DNA of 9,185 nucleotides from an uncultured Planctomycetaceae bacterium (GCA_937967665.1 CALBSZ010000408.1:1-9185), one strand, 5' to 3'. Shown: positions 1 to 7,064, counted from the first letter of the stretch. A program made the numbers and translations. The notes: generated by a model not told the origin, from the letters alone.

Positions 1-195
1 GGAAAGGTTCGAAAAATGCCGCACGACTTCCGGCTCACTCACCTCAGGCAACGGTAGCGCCGCGGTGGCGCGTGCTTCGGCAGGCAGCAACTGTTCCAGC
101 GGTTGCCGCGGAACGTCGCAGGCGGGCAGGCGGGCGCCGCGCCGCCCGGGCTTCGATTTTTCAAAGAGCAGTTTCGTCGACGTCGTATTACGCAT
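1..195 (-). CDS. gcvPB: Glycine dehydrogenase (decarboxylating) subunit 2, N-terminal part
   Basis: Seen: reading leftwards from an ATG at 195-193, the frame stays open to the window edge, giving 65 residues that begin MRNTTSTKLLFEKSKPGRRG and end near PEVSEPEVVRHFSNLS. The segments LLFEKSKPGRRG, LPACDVP and LPEVSEPEVVRHF are characteristic of the start of GcvPB. The ATG overlaps the gcvPA stop by eight bases (ATGCGTAA, 188-195), and a GGAAG-like ribosome binding site lies at about 201-207 inside the end of gcvPA, so the two subunits are probably translationally coupled. Known for the family: GcvPB carries the PLP-binding lysine and, with GcvPA, forms the P protein that decarboxylates glycine and passes the aminomethyl group to lipoyl-GcvH. 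The catalytic part lies beyond the window. The gene is cut only by the window edge; nothing suggests it is broken. Confidence 0.93.
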   Translation of the reverse strand, partial: MRNTTSTKLLFEKSKPGRRGARLPACDVPRQPLEQLLPAEARATAALPLPEVSEPEVVRHFSNLS

Positions 196-1558
196 GGATG
201 GCTTCCGTTGAATGGTGGTTCACGTTGTGCAGGCAGGCCGCCCAGCGGTCAATCTCGGCCTGCGTCCGTTTCTCAGTCACGGCGACCAAAAAGCAATCCG
301 TTAAGCCGGGGTACCAGGTTCCCAACGGGACTCCGGCCAGAATGCCCTGTTCCAGGCTGGCGGCGAGCAGTTCCGGAACCTGGCCGCTGGAATCGCGCAC
401 AACGAATTCCTTGTAGGTCGGACCGCTGAAGGCGATCGAGAAGCGGTCCGATTTCTCCAGCAGCTGTTTGGCATAGGCGGCTTTTTGCAGGCACAATTCG
501 GAAACTTCCCGCATGCCCGCCGGTCCCATGACGGCCAGGTAAATGGCGGCTCGCAGTGCGAACAGCCCCTGGTTCGTGCAGATGTTGCTGGTGGCTTTGC
601 CACGGCGAATATGTTGTTCACGCGTCTGCAGTGTGAGTACCCAGCAGCGGCGTTCACGGCGATCGGTCGTCTGTCCGGCGATACGGCCGGGCAGGCGTCT
701 GACGAACTTTTCGTTGCACGCCATGATTCCCAGGTACGGCCCGCCGTACAGCATGGGCGTGCCGAGCGACTGACCTTCCGCGACGGCAACGTCCACTCCG
801 TAATCGCCCGGCCGCTTCAAGACACCCAGGCTGATCGGATCGAACGCCTGCACGACCAGCGCGCCGGCGTCATGAGCCACTTGGACGACGGCCTCCAGCT
901 CTTCCAGGCCACCGAAAAAATTGGGGTGCTGGATCAAGACACAAGCCGTTTGATCGTCCACGGCAGCGGAGAGTTCTGCCAGGTTCGTGGTACCGTCTTC
1001 CGCCGCGACCTCGACCAGTTCGGCGTCCAGGTTGGCGAAATAGGTACGCAGGATGTCGCGGTATTCCGGGTGGACACTTTGCGGGACGACAACTTTCCGC
1101 CGCCGCGTCACGCTCACGCTCAACAACACCCCTTCCACCGCGGCGCTGCCGCCGTCATACAAACTGGCGTTGGAAACGTCCATCCCGGTGAGCTGGCAGA
1201 TCAGCGTCTGGTATTCAAACATGGCCTGCAGGTTGCCCTGACTCACCTCGGGCTGATACGGAGTGTACGACGTGTAGAATTCGCCCCGCGATGCCAGGCT
1301 GTCCACCACCGCCGGCACGAAATGATCATAGCTGCCGCCTCCCAGAAAACAGAGCGACTGCCCCGCCGCCGTATTCTGATTGGCCAACGACGCCATGTGT
1401 TGGGCAAGTTCCAGTTCCGACAGCGCCCGAGGTAAATCGAGCGGCCGGTCGAGCTGCAATGCCTTCGGGACGTCATGGAATAACTCGTCAAGTGACGTCG
1501 CGCCAATGGCCTGGAGCATTTCCTGCTGGTCTTCGGGTGTGTTGTAGATGTAGGGCAT
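188..1558 (-). CDS. gcvPA: Glycine dehydrogenase (decarboxylating) subunit 1
   Basis: This is the first half of the two-gene form of glycine decarboxylase (P protein) in the cytoplasmic glycine cleavage system. The 456-residue product has the family's usual length and its hallmark blocks: FLGGGSYDHFVPAVV (about 71-85), YTPYQPEVSQGNLQAMFEYQ (about 98-117), SLYDGGSAAVEG (132-143), the segment VAEGQSLGTPMLYGGPYLG (259-277) and LQTREQHIRR...ATSNICTNQ (310-330). The subunit has the aminotransferase-like fold but lacks the PLP lysine, which is on GcvPB. The ATG at 1558 lies nine bases after the gcvH stop, with a GGAGGAAGG purine run inside the end of gcvH acting as a somewhat distant ribosome binding site. 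The start agrees with the usual N-terminus (MPYIYNTPED). It is third in the gcvT-gcvH-gcvPA-gcvPB operon. The long plus-strand frame across it (485-1435) is a shadow. Confidence 0.97.
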   Translation of the reverse strand: MPYIYNTPEDQQEMLQAIGATSLDELFHDVPKALQLDRPLDLPRALSELELAQHMASLANQNTAAGQSLCFLGGGSYDHFVPAVVDSLASRGEFYTSYTPYQPEVSQGNLQAMFEYQTLICQLTGMDVSNASLYDGGSAAVEGVLLSVSVTRRRKVVVPQSVHPEYRDILRTYFANLDAELVEVAAEDGTTNLAELSAAVDDQTACVLIQHPNFFGGLEELEAVVQVAHDAGALVVQAFDPISLGVLKRPGDYGVDVAVAEGQSLGTPMLYGGPYLGIMACNEKFVRRLPGRIAGQTTDRRERRCWVLTLQTREQHIRRGKATSNICTNQGLFALRAAIYLAVMGPAGMREVSELCLQKAAYAKQLLEKSDRFSIAFSGPTYKEFVVRDSSGQVPELLAASLEQGILAGVPLGTWYPGLTDCFLVAVTEKRTQAEIDRWAACLHNVNHHSTEAIHA

Positions 1559-1567
1559 GTTTATCGA

Positions 1568-1960
1568 CTAACCTTCCTCCGCGCACTGTTTCTGATACGC
1601 CGCATAATCCATTAACTTTTCGAGCGAACTGGGGTCGGTCACGCGCACCTTGAGTACCCAGGCCGCATACGCATCGGCACTCAACGATTCAAGATTGTTT
1701 GGCAGTTCCGAGTTGACAGCGACAATTTCACCAGTCACCGGGCTGTAGAGGGGACTGACCGCCTTCACCGATTCCACTTCCCCGAATTCCTCGCCGGCGG
1801 TCACACTGCGGCCGACCTCGGGCAACTCCATGTAGACCAGGTCGGTCAGTTGTTCCACGGCGAAGGCCGATATTCCAATAGTGGCAATGGTTTCTCCGTT
1901 TTCCTCAGCGACATGCGCCCATTCATGCGTTTCCGCGTATTTTAGTTCTTCAGGCTTCAC
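1568..1960 (-). CDS. gcvH: Glycine cleavage system H protein (lipoyl carrier)
   Basis: A 130-residue protein, matching the usual GcvH length. It shuttles the aminomethyl intermediate between the P and T proteins and electrons to the L protein on a swinging lipoyl-lysine arm. Visible signatures are the N-terminal YAETHEWA (8-15), IGISAFAVEQLTDLVYMELP (28-47), the lipoylation block GEVESVKAVSPLYSPVTGEI with the modified lysine at K66, and the C-terminal AAWVLKVRV (about 98-106). The start codon is GTG (1960-1958). It is supported by an AAGGA ribosome binding site eight bases upstream and by the standard N-terminus. A 73-base gap separates it from gcvT; nine bases separate it from gcvPA. It needs lipoylation enzymes not encoded here. 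Nothing is unusual in the sequence. Confidence 0.97.
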   Translation of the reverse strand: MKPEELKYAETHEWAHVAEENGETIATIGISAFAVEQLTDLVYMELPEVGRSVTAGEEFGEVESVKAVSPLYSPVTGEIVAVNSELPNNLESLSADAYAAWVLKVRVTDPSSLEKLMDYAAYQKQCAEEG

Positions 1961-2033
1961 TGCTGTTGTCCTTACTGCTTGCTATTGAAATGTCATCGAA
2001 CTGCACCACGAACCGATGCGCCGACGGTATGTG

Positions 2034-3143
2034 CTACGGGCGCTTGTAAAACGGCAACGGGACGACCGTCGCCGGAAACGATTTGCCGCGGATATCCACT
2101 TCCAGCCGGTTCCCGGCCTCCGCCAGCGCGCGCTTGACATACGCCATGCCCACCGGATATTGAAGCGTGGGAGAAAACGTGCCGCTGGTCACTTCCCCGA
2201 CGGCTTCCCCGTCGGACAAAACCGCGTAGTGTTCGCGTGGCGCTCGCTTGCCATCCAGCTTCAAGCCGACACGTGTCCGCGCCGTGCCGGTCTGTTTGAT
2301 TGCCGCGAGCGCCGCGCGACCAATAAAGTCGCGGTCTTGCAGGCTTACGGCAAACCCCAAATCCGCCTCCAGCGGATTGATCTGTTCCGTTAGTTCGTGC
2401 CCGTACAACGGCATGCCGGATTCCAGCCGCAAAGTGTCCCGCGCGCCCAGGCCCGCCGCAGCCAAACCGTGATTGCTACCTGAGGCCATCAACTTGGACC
2501 AGACTTCCACCGCGATCTCATTGGGCACGATCAGTTCCAGGCCGTCTTCGCCTGTGTATCCCGTCCGGCTCACCACACTCGATTGCCCGGCAACGTTGGT
2601 CACAGTGCCGCAGAAGTACCGCAGGCTTGCTGGATCCGGTTCCAGCAGCGGTCGCGCGATCTCCAAGGCCCGCGGACCCTGCACCGCAATCATCGACGTT
2701 TCCATGGTCTGGTTCTGCCAGCGGACGTCGAAGCCGCCAACATGCTGTTCGATCCAATCGCAGATCTTGTCGCAGTTGCTGGCATTCACCACCATCATGT
2801 GGAAAGGACCGTTCGCGTCGGTCAGGCTATAGACCAAAACGTCGTCCAGGACTCCGCCTGCTCGGTTCGTCACCAAGGCGTAACGGATCTTGCCCGCGGT
2901 CATGTCATCGACGCGTCGCGTCACCAGGTAATCCAGAAACCTGGCGGCGTCGGGTCCGTCGAAACGCAAACGCCCCATGTGCGAGATGTCAAACAGTCCC
3001 GCCGCCGTGCGCGTGGCGACATGTTCCTCGACAATCGAGGCATACTGCACGGGCATCGACCAGCCGGCGAAATCAACCATGCGGCCTTGATGCTCCGCGT
3101 GCCAGTCGTGCAGGGGTGTTTTCTTCAAGAGAGCCGTCGTCAT
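2034..3143 (-). CDS. gcvT: Glycine cleavage system T protein (aminomethyltransferase)
   Basis: First gene of the operon. The enzyme releases ammonia from aminomethyl-lipoyl GcvH and transfers the one-carbon unit to tetrahydrofolate, giving 5,10-methylene-THF. The 369-residue length is typical. Family blocks in order: DFAGWSMPVQY (24-34), GLFDISHMG (49-57), GGVLDDVLVY (96-105, containing the conserved catalytic aspartate region, D100/D101), VVNASN (118-123), SRTGYTGEDGLE (192-203), LGARDTLRLESGMPLYGHEL (232-251) and the C-terminal SGTFSPTLQYPVGMAYV (320-336). The ATG at 3143 is preceded by a GGGAAGG ribosome binding site at about 3154-3160 and gives the expected N-terminus (LLKKTPLHDWH). Upstream is a 205-base non-coding leader. 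I see no glycine riboswitch consensus in it, so the control of this operon is not evident from sequence. Confidence 0.97.
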   Translation of the reverse strand: MTTALLKKTPLHDWHAEHQGRMVDFAGWSMPVQYASIVEEHVATRTAAGLFDISHMGRLRFDGPDAARFLDYLVTRRVDDMTAGKIRYALVTNRAGGVLDDVLVYSLTDANGPFHMMVVNASNCDKICDWIEQHVGGFDVRWQNQTMETSMIAVQGPRALEIARPLLEPDPASLRYFCGTVTNVAGQSSVVSRTGYTGEDGLELIVPNEIAVEVWSKLMASGSNHGLAAAGLGARDTLRLESGMPLYGHELTEQINPLEADLGFAVSLQDRDFIGRAALAAIKQTGTARTRVGLKLDGKRAPREHYAVLSDGEAVGEVTSGTFSPTLQYPVGMAYVKRALAEAGNRLEVDIRGKSFPATVVPLPFYKRP

Positions 3144-3348
3144 CCTTGTTGAGCCTTCCCGTCGGCGTACGCTTGGCTGCTTTGACCACCCAGCCGGATG
3201 GCCCTGAGTTCAGGGATCGGGGCGGGGGTGATCTGCGAATCCAAGGTTGGTCATTGCGAGTCTGGTATTCTATCGCATCTAGGACGCTGGAAAAGGGTAT
3301 GACCCGGCCGTTGTGCCGCTGTCAATGATCGGAATCGACGCTTTTCTT
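3144..3348 (-). other. Non-coding gap between rnr and gcvT (presumed gcvT leader)
   Basis: These 205 bases between the RNase R stop and the gcvT start hold no credible gene. On the minus strand two small adjacent inverted repeats stand out: CCCTG-AACT-CAGGG (3202-3215 including flanking bases) and CCATCC-GGCT-GGGTGG (3186-3201, one G-U pair). Neither is followed by a T-run, so they are not convincing intrinsic terminators; they could be structure in the gcvT 5' leader. The conserved glycine-riboswitch core was looked for by eye and not found. A covariance-model search would settle that. Confidence 0.5.
3267..3272 (-). promoter_or_regulatory. Possible -10 box for the gcv operon
   Basis: TAGAAT on the minus strand matches the sigma-70 -10 consensus at five of six positions and lies about 120 bases upstream of gcvT. 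The region 16-17 bases further upstream has only a poor -35 match (TTTTCC-like). A separate TTGACA at about 3319-3324 is too far away to pair with it. This is a candidate only, as planctomycete promoters are poorly predicted by consensus. Confidence 0.2.
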
Positions 3349-5652
3349 TCACTTCCGCTTGCGGCTCTTCTTCTTGCGTTTGGTTTTGGTCCCTGCGTCC
3401 TTGCCGGGCTTGTTCGCGCGACCGCGAGTTTTATCGCGCTTGCGGGACGAGGATTTCGGGCGTTCGGCCGCTTTGACGCGGCGGACGACGCGGAATTCGA
3501 GTTCGCGATGATCGGGTTCCACGTGCACCACTTCGACACGCACCAGATCGCCCAAGCGGTAGGCGTTTCCCGCCTTGCGTCCGGTCAGGCTGTGGCTGCC
3601 GCGTTCGTAGTGGTAGTAGTCGTCTTGCAGTGACGCGACGTGAACAAAGCCTTCGGCCGGGAGCTGCACGCCTTGCGCGTAGAAGCCCGCGTCGCGCACG
3701 CCCGTAATCACCGCGTCCATTTCCAGGCCGAGCTTGCTGCTGAGGAAATTGAGCAGTTTCAGCTTGGTCAATTCTCGCTCCGCCGACTCGGCCCGCCGTT
3801 CGCGGTCGCTGCAATGTTCGCCGAGCACCATGAGCTTTTCAAAGTCATCCACGGGTCGTTTACCGGCCAGCAAGTCGGTGATCATGCGGTGTACTACAAA
3901 GTCGGGATAGCGGCGGATCGGCGACGTGAAGTGGCAGTAGTGCTGGCTGTTCAACGCGTAGTGCTTCTCCTCCTGGGGGCTGTAATGGGCTTTCGACATG
4001 CTCCGCAGTACGGCGTAGTGGATCGCGTAGGCCTCGGGTTTGCCGAGTACCAGTTCCAGGACCCGCTTGATTTCAAAGCGGCTTTGCAAGCTGTCGCATT
4101 CAATGCCGACTTCGCGAACGAATTTCGTGAGCGCTTCCAGCTTGCGCGGATTGGGTGGTTCGTGCACGCGGCGCAGGAAGTGAAGTCCCTTGTCGGTCAG
4201 GAACTGGGCTACCGCTTCGTTGGCCTTGAGCATGAACTCTTCAATGATCTGATGGCTTTCGGTATTCTCCGTGACGTGGGCTCCGGTCACCTTGCCATTC
4301 TTGTCCAAATCGATTTTGACTTCGGGAAGGCCGAGTTCAATGGCACCGTTTTCCAGGCGCAACCGCCGGAGGATCATCGCCAGCTTGTGCATGTTGTCCA
4401 GCAGGGTAAAGACCTCTTTGGTCAAGTTGGAACGCCAGAGACTGGGATGGGCGAGGAAGTCGTCGACTTCTTCGTACGTGAAACGCCGGTCGCTGCGAAT
4501 CGCCGAATTCTGCAGTTCGGTATGCACATGCGTACCCTCGGCGGTGAATTCGATAAATACTGACTTGGCGTAGCGCACGCGGTCCGGCTGCAAGCTGGCC
4601 AGGTTGTTGGAAATCACCTCGGGCAACATCGGAATGACGCGATCGGGCAAGTACACACTGGTGGCTCGCTCACGCGCCTCGACGTCCAGCGCCGAACCGA
4701 CGGGGACGAAGTGCGACACGTCGGCGATGTGGACGCCCAGACGCCAATGGCCGTTCTCCAGACGCTCCATCGAAATGGCGTCGTCGAAGTCGCGAGCATC
4801 TTTGGGGTCGATCGTGATCACCGTGGTGGCCGTGAGGTCCACGCGGCCATCGCCAATCGATTCGTCGAACTCTTCCGCCTGTTCGCGTGCGACTTCCAGC
4901 ACTTCATCGGAAAAACGTTCCGGCAGGTTGAATTCGCGAATGATCGAAATCGTATCCACACCCGGTTTGCCGCGGGCCCCCAGGACTTCGACGATGACGC
5001 CTTCGCCTTCATCGTGCGGCTTCGGGAAATGGACGATTTCGATCACGACTTTGTCCCCGTCCACGACGCGCTTCGCGCCCGGATCGCCGACGGGAATCGG
5101 GTTCGAGAAAACGTGGCCGTCCACTTCCACTGCGTAGTAGCCCGGTTCTTCGCGGTAGACGCCGACAAAACGATGCGTCTGCCGTTCGACCACTTCCACA
5201 ATCGTCCCGTCGGGCCCCTGCCCTCGACGGCCCTTCATGCTGCCGATTTTGACGCGGACCAGGTCGCCAGAGATTGCCCCCATCTCCTTGCGCGGAGGAA
5301 TGAAAACGTCCGGGATTGCGTCAGCGCGTTCGCCCGGTTGACGCTGCGGCGAGACGAATCCGTAGCCTTGCGACGTGGGGCGGTAAGTGCCGATGATTCC
5401 CCGGTCTTCCAGCGCCGCCGCCGGCTTGGCACGTTTCGGCGACATATCCGTCGCGACGGCTTGCACCAGGTGTTTCGCTCCCCAGACCACCTTGCCCTGT
5501 TTGATCAGCCGTTTGATCGCCTTGCGGACTTCCGGGAAACGCTCTTTGTCCAGTTTCAGCTTCTTGGCAATGACTTTGGGTTTGACCGGCCGGTAGTTGT
5601 CTCGAGTAATGTGTTGATAAATCAGTTCTTCAAGTTCTTCGTTTGTTTGCAT
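3349..5652 (-). CDS. rnr: Ribonuclease R (3'-5' exoribonuclease, RNB family)
   Basis: A hydrolytic, processive 3'-5' exoribonuclease that degrades structured RNA and takes part in rRNA and mRNA quality control. Residues are numbered from the ATG at 5652 (767 aa). A winged-helix-like N-terminus (about 1-65) is followed by cold-shock/OB domains (GTYRPTSQGYGFV at 88-100, DVFIPP at 115-120) and the RNB catalytic domain. The RNB signature is IDPKDARDFDDAIS (281-294), with D282, D288, D290 and D291 matching the metal-binding aspartates of E. coli RNase R. HFTSPIRRYPDFVVHRM (574-590) is the other conserved RNB motif. An S1 domain covers about 643-723. The last 45 residues (723-767) contain 23 Lys/Arg and should bind RNA or ribosomes. 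The frame stays open to an ATG at 5739, but those 29 extra residues do not resemble the family, while MQTNEELEELIYQH does, so I chose 5652. Neither start has a clear Shine-Dalgarno sequence. Long plus-strand frames across it are shadows. Confidence 0.95.
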   Translation of the reverse strand: MQTNEELEELIYQHITRDNYRPVKPKVIAKKLKLDKERFPEVRKAIKRLIKQGKVVWGAKHLVQAVATDMSPKRAKPAAALEDRGIIGTYRPTSQGYGFVSPQRQPGERADAIPDVFIPPRKEMGAISGDLVRVKIGSMKGRRGQGPDGTIVEVVERQTHRFVGVYREEPGYYAVEVDGHVFSNPIPVGDPGAKRVVDGDKVVIEIVHFPKPHDEGEGVIVEVLGARGKPGVDTISIIREFNLPERFSDEVLEVAREQAEEFDESIGDGRVDLTATTVITIDPKDARDFDDAISMERLENGHWRLGVHIADVSHFVPVGSALDVEARERATSVYLPDRVIPMLPEVISNNLASLQPDRVRYAKSVFIEFTAEGTHVHTELQNSAIRSDRRFTYEEVDDFLAHPSLWRSNLTKEVFTLLDNMHKLAMILRRLRLENGAIELGLPEVKIDLDKNGKVTGAHVTENTESHQIIEEFMLKANEAVAQFLTDKGLHFLRRVHEPPNPRKLEALTKFVREVGIECDSLQSRFEIKRVLELVLGKPEAYAIHYAVLRSMSKAHYSPQEEKHYALNSQHYCHFTSPIRRYPDFVVHRMITDLLAGKRPVDDFEKLMVLGEHCSDRERRAESAERELTKLKLLNFLSSKLGLEMDAVITGVRDAGFYAQGVQLPAEGFVHVASLQDDYYHYERGSHSLTGRKAGNAYRLGDLVRVEVVHVEPDHRELEFRVVRRVKAAERPKSSSRKRDKTRGRANKPGKDAGTKTKRKKKSRKRK

Positions 5653-5753
5653 GTTTGGTGTTCTGTTAAGGGTTGTTTTCCGTTTCACGGCGCGAATATT
5701 GTTGCCATCGTGCGAGCTTGTTGCTGCGTCTTGCCTCATGCGATTCCGAGCAT

Positions 5754-5780
5754 GGTGGCGTATGCTTCCAGCTTGCGACC
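5754..5780. repeat. Imperfect inverted repeat, possible dispersed element
   Basis: The arms are GGTGGCGTATGCT and AGCTTGCGACC around a TCC centre. The inner eight bases pair at six positions and the outer GGT/ACC pair after a two-base bulge. The three-base TCC centre resembles the GGA/TCC centre of the neighbouring 26-bp repeats, which suggests a related class of short palindromic element. Only one copy is present in the window, so this is tentative. Confidence 0.35.
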
Positions 5781-5796
5781 TTCCGTTTACATGCGG

Positions 5797-5900
5797 TTGG
5801 TAGGCAGGATGCCTGCCCTACGTTGGTAGGCAGGATGCCTACCCTACGTTGGTGCGCAGGATGCTTACCCTACGTTGGTAGGCAGGATGCCTACCCTACG
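5797..5900. repeat. Four tandem 26-bp palindromic repeats
   Basis: Four head-to-tail units with no spacers, each exactly 26 bases: 5797-5822, 5823-5848, 5849-5874 and 5875-5900. Each starts TTGGTAGGCAGGA and ends CCTACCCTACG. Units 2 and 4 are identical. Unit 1 differs by one base (A to G in the right arm), and unit 3 by three or so (GGTGCGCA and TGCTTACC arms). Inside each unit GGTAGGCA and TGCCTACC form a perfect 8-bp stem with a three-base GGA loop in units 2 and 4; unit 1 keeps it with one G-U pair on the plus strand and unit 3 is weakened. The array begins 42 bases past the yhaM stop, so a yhaM or yhaM-rnr transcript would carry the hairpins. Similar repeats are, from memory, frequent between planctomycete genes. 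It is not a CRISPR array, since there are no spacers. Confidence 0.9.
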
Positions 5901-5942
5901 TTGAAGGCTCGACAAATGACAAGCAAAGTGTCTGTTCGCTGA

Positions 5943-6923
5943 TTATTCCGCCGTTTCCTGCAATCCGCTCTTGTACAGTTTGCGCTGAATGTTGGGCTGG
6001 TAAGCAGTCCAGTTCGCATCGCCCGTGGCGTCTTCGCGCATGAGCTGCAACGCGTTGTGGATCTTCGCGTCCAGCGAATCCAGGTAGTGCAGCATGAGCG
6101 CTTCCAGTGTCATGGGAAGCTTGGGGCTGCCATGGTCGTACTGGCCGTGATGGCTGAGGATCATGTGTTTAAGCCGCAGCGCGAGTTCCTCGGGAAACGG
6201 TTCGCCGGAAAGTTTCTCGGCTTCGCGAACCTTTTCGTCCACCATCCCGACACCGATCACCAGGTGTCCCAGTAACTGCCCGACGTCGCTGTACGAAAAC
6301 TCGCGATCGTAAGTCAGCTCTTCAATCTTTCCTGCATCGTGCAGGAACGCTCCCATTAGCAGCAAGTCGGCGTTGACATCCGGATAGAAAGGGGAGACGG
6401 CCGCGACGACCTCCATCAAATTGACCACATGTTCCAGCAGCCCGCCGTGGTAGGCGTGATGGTGTTTGATCCCCGCCGGGGCCCGCGAGAACCGGGACAT
6501 GAAAGCTTCGTCGACCAGAAAGCACTCGGCCAGGTTCCTCAAGTGATAGTCGCGAATGCCCCGCAAAAGTTCGCTTAGACGGCGAGATAATTTCTCCAGG
6601 TTGGCCGTGTTCAGGGTCACGAAGTCCTGCTCGTCCACCTGGCTGACGTCCACTTTGTGAACGCGGGAGACGATTACCTGCATTGCGCCATTGTAAAACT
6701 GAGTCGTCCCTTGGACGTTGACATAGTCACCGCCTTCAAAGCTGCTGTTGACTTTATCGTTGGCATTCCAGAGCATGGCGGTCAGCATTCCCGACTTGTC
6801 TGCCAGTCGCATTTGCAAGTAGAGATTCCCGGCCCGGTTCGTGCGCAATTGCTTTTCCGCGACCAGGAACGCCTGATCGATATTTTCCCCTTCCGTTAGC
6901 TGGTTAATGAATTTGCGGGGCAT
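5943..6923 (-). CDS. yhaM: YhaM-like 3'-5' exoribonuclease (OB-fold plus HD domain)
   Basis: A 326-residue protein, close to the roughly 314 residues of Bacillus YhaM. An N-terminal OB-fold nucleic-acid-binding domain (about 15-95; NLYLQMRLADKSG at 33-45, GGDYVNVQG at 64-72) precedes a metal-dependent HD domain. Likely metal ligands are H165 in HHAYHGGLLEHVVNLM, the H195-D196 pair in GAFLHDAGKIEEL, H220 in LLGHLVIG, H258/H259 in MILSHHGQYDHG, and an aspartate in LHYLDSLDAKIH (about 279-290). Family members degrade RNA, and some single-stranded DNA, from the 3' end in an Mn-dependent manner. The ATG at 6923 has a strong GAGGAG ribosome binding site. It lies upstream of and in the same direction as rnr, with the 26-bp hairpin array between them, so the two nucleases may be co-transcribed. 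It is divergent from the cytochrome-type gene. The family call is firm; the exact substrate is not shown by sequence. Confidence 0.9.
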   Translation of the reverse strand: MPRKFINQLTEGENIDQAFLVAEKQLRTNRAGNLYLQMRLADKSGMLTAMLWNANDKVNSSFEGGDYVNVQGTTQFYNGAMQVIVSRVHKVDVSQVDEQDFVTLNTANLEKLSRRLSELLRGIRDYHLRNLAECFLVDEAFMSRFSRAPAGIKHHHAYHGGLLEHVVNLMEVVAAVSPFYPDVNADLLLMGAFLHDAGKIEELTYDREFSYSDVGQLLGHLVIGVGMVDEKVREAEKLSGEPFPEELALRLKHMILSHHGQYDHGSPKLPMTLEALMLHYLDSLDAKIHNALQLMREDATGDANWTAYQPNIQRKLYKSGLQETAE

Positions 6924-6928
6924 GGTTT

Positions 6929-6934
6929 CTCCTC
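6929..6934 (-). promoter_or_regulatory. Ribosome binding site of the YhaM-like gene
   Basis: GAGGAG on the minus strand ends five bases before the ATG at 6923-6921. It is the clearest Shine-Dalgarno sequence in the window and fixes this start. Confidence 0.75.
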
Positions 6935-6982
6935 AGCCAACGTTTGAATTCACGTAAGCGTGCTGCGTGTCGTCAAATGGGT

Positions 6983-6988
6983 TATAAT
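6983..6988 (+). promoter_or_regulatory. Candidate -10 box for the dihaem protein gene
   Basis: A perfect TATAAT lies about 77 bases upstream of the ATG at 7065 in the divergent intergenic region. No good -35 element is found 16-18 bases before it, so it may be a weak or activator-dependent promoter, or a chance match in a locally AT-richer stretch. The start at 7065 itself has a GGTGA element four bases upstream (7056-7060). Confidence 0.35.
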
Positions 6989-7064
6989 GAAGCGAGTACA
7001 TTCGGTTCGTTAAGTCGTTGATAATAAGGTTCTTACTGATTTGACAACACCCCCCGGTGAATCC

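Larger units (their letters stand above)
5653..5942. other. 290-base intergenic region between yhaM and rnr
   Basis: The stretch lies between the stop of the YhaM-like gene and the start of rnr, both on the minus strand. It contains a tandem array of four 26-bp palindromic repeats (5797-5900) and a possible second hairpin (5754-5780). I see no credible coding sequence. The short frames that read VGRQDAYPT-like peptides come from the 26-bp repeats, and the repeat unit is not a multiple of three. I could not recognise a good promoter for rnr in the remaining sequence. Confidence 0.7.

Noticed and set aside
485..1435. 316-codon plus-strand open frame
   Set aside because: It lies wholly antisense to the clear gcvPA gene, has no recognisable domain, and its length follows from codon bias on the opposite strand.
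3640..4563. 307-codon plus-strand open frame
   Set aside because: It is antisense to the RNB domain of RNase R, with no family resemblance.
5653..5739. 29-residue N-terminal extension of RNase R from the ATG at 5739
   Set aside because: The residues do not resemble the family N-terminus, whereas the internal ATG at 5652 starts exactly at the conserved winged-helix segment.
4711..5829. 372-codon plus-strand open frame
   Set aside because: It is antisense to rnr over most of its length and ends inside the 26-bp repeat array. The His/Asp/Phe/Val-rich composition is typical of an antisense shadow.
5797..5900. CRISPR array
   Set aside because: The repeats are directly contiguous with no unique spacers, and no cas gene is nearby.
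5673..5942. 89-codon plus-strand frame with repeated VGRQDAYPT-like peptide
   Set aside because: The apparent protein repeats come from the 26-bp palindromic DNA repeats, which are not a multiple of three and shift frame from unit to unit.
7041..7064. TTG start (and TTGACA -35-like box) for the dihaem protein
   Set aside because: The ATG at 7065 gives a proper signal peptide and has a GGTGA element upstream. The TTGACA has no -10 box at a suitable distance.
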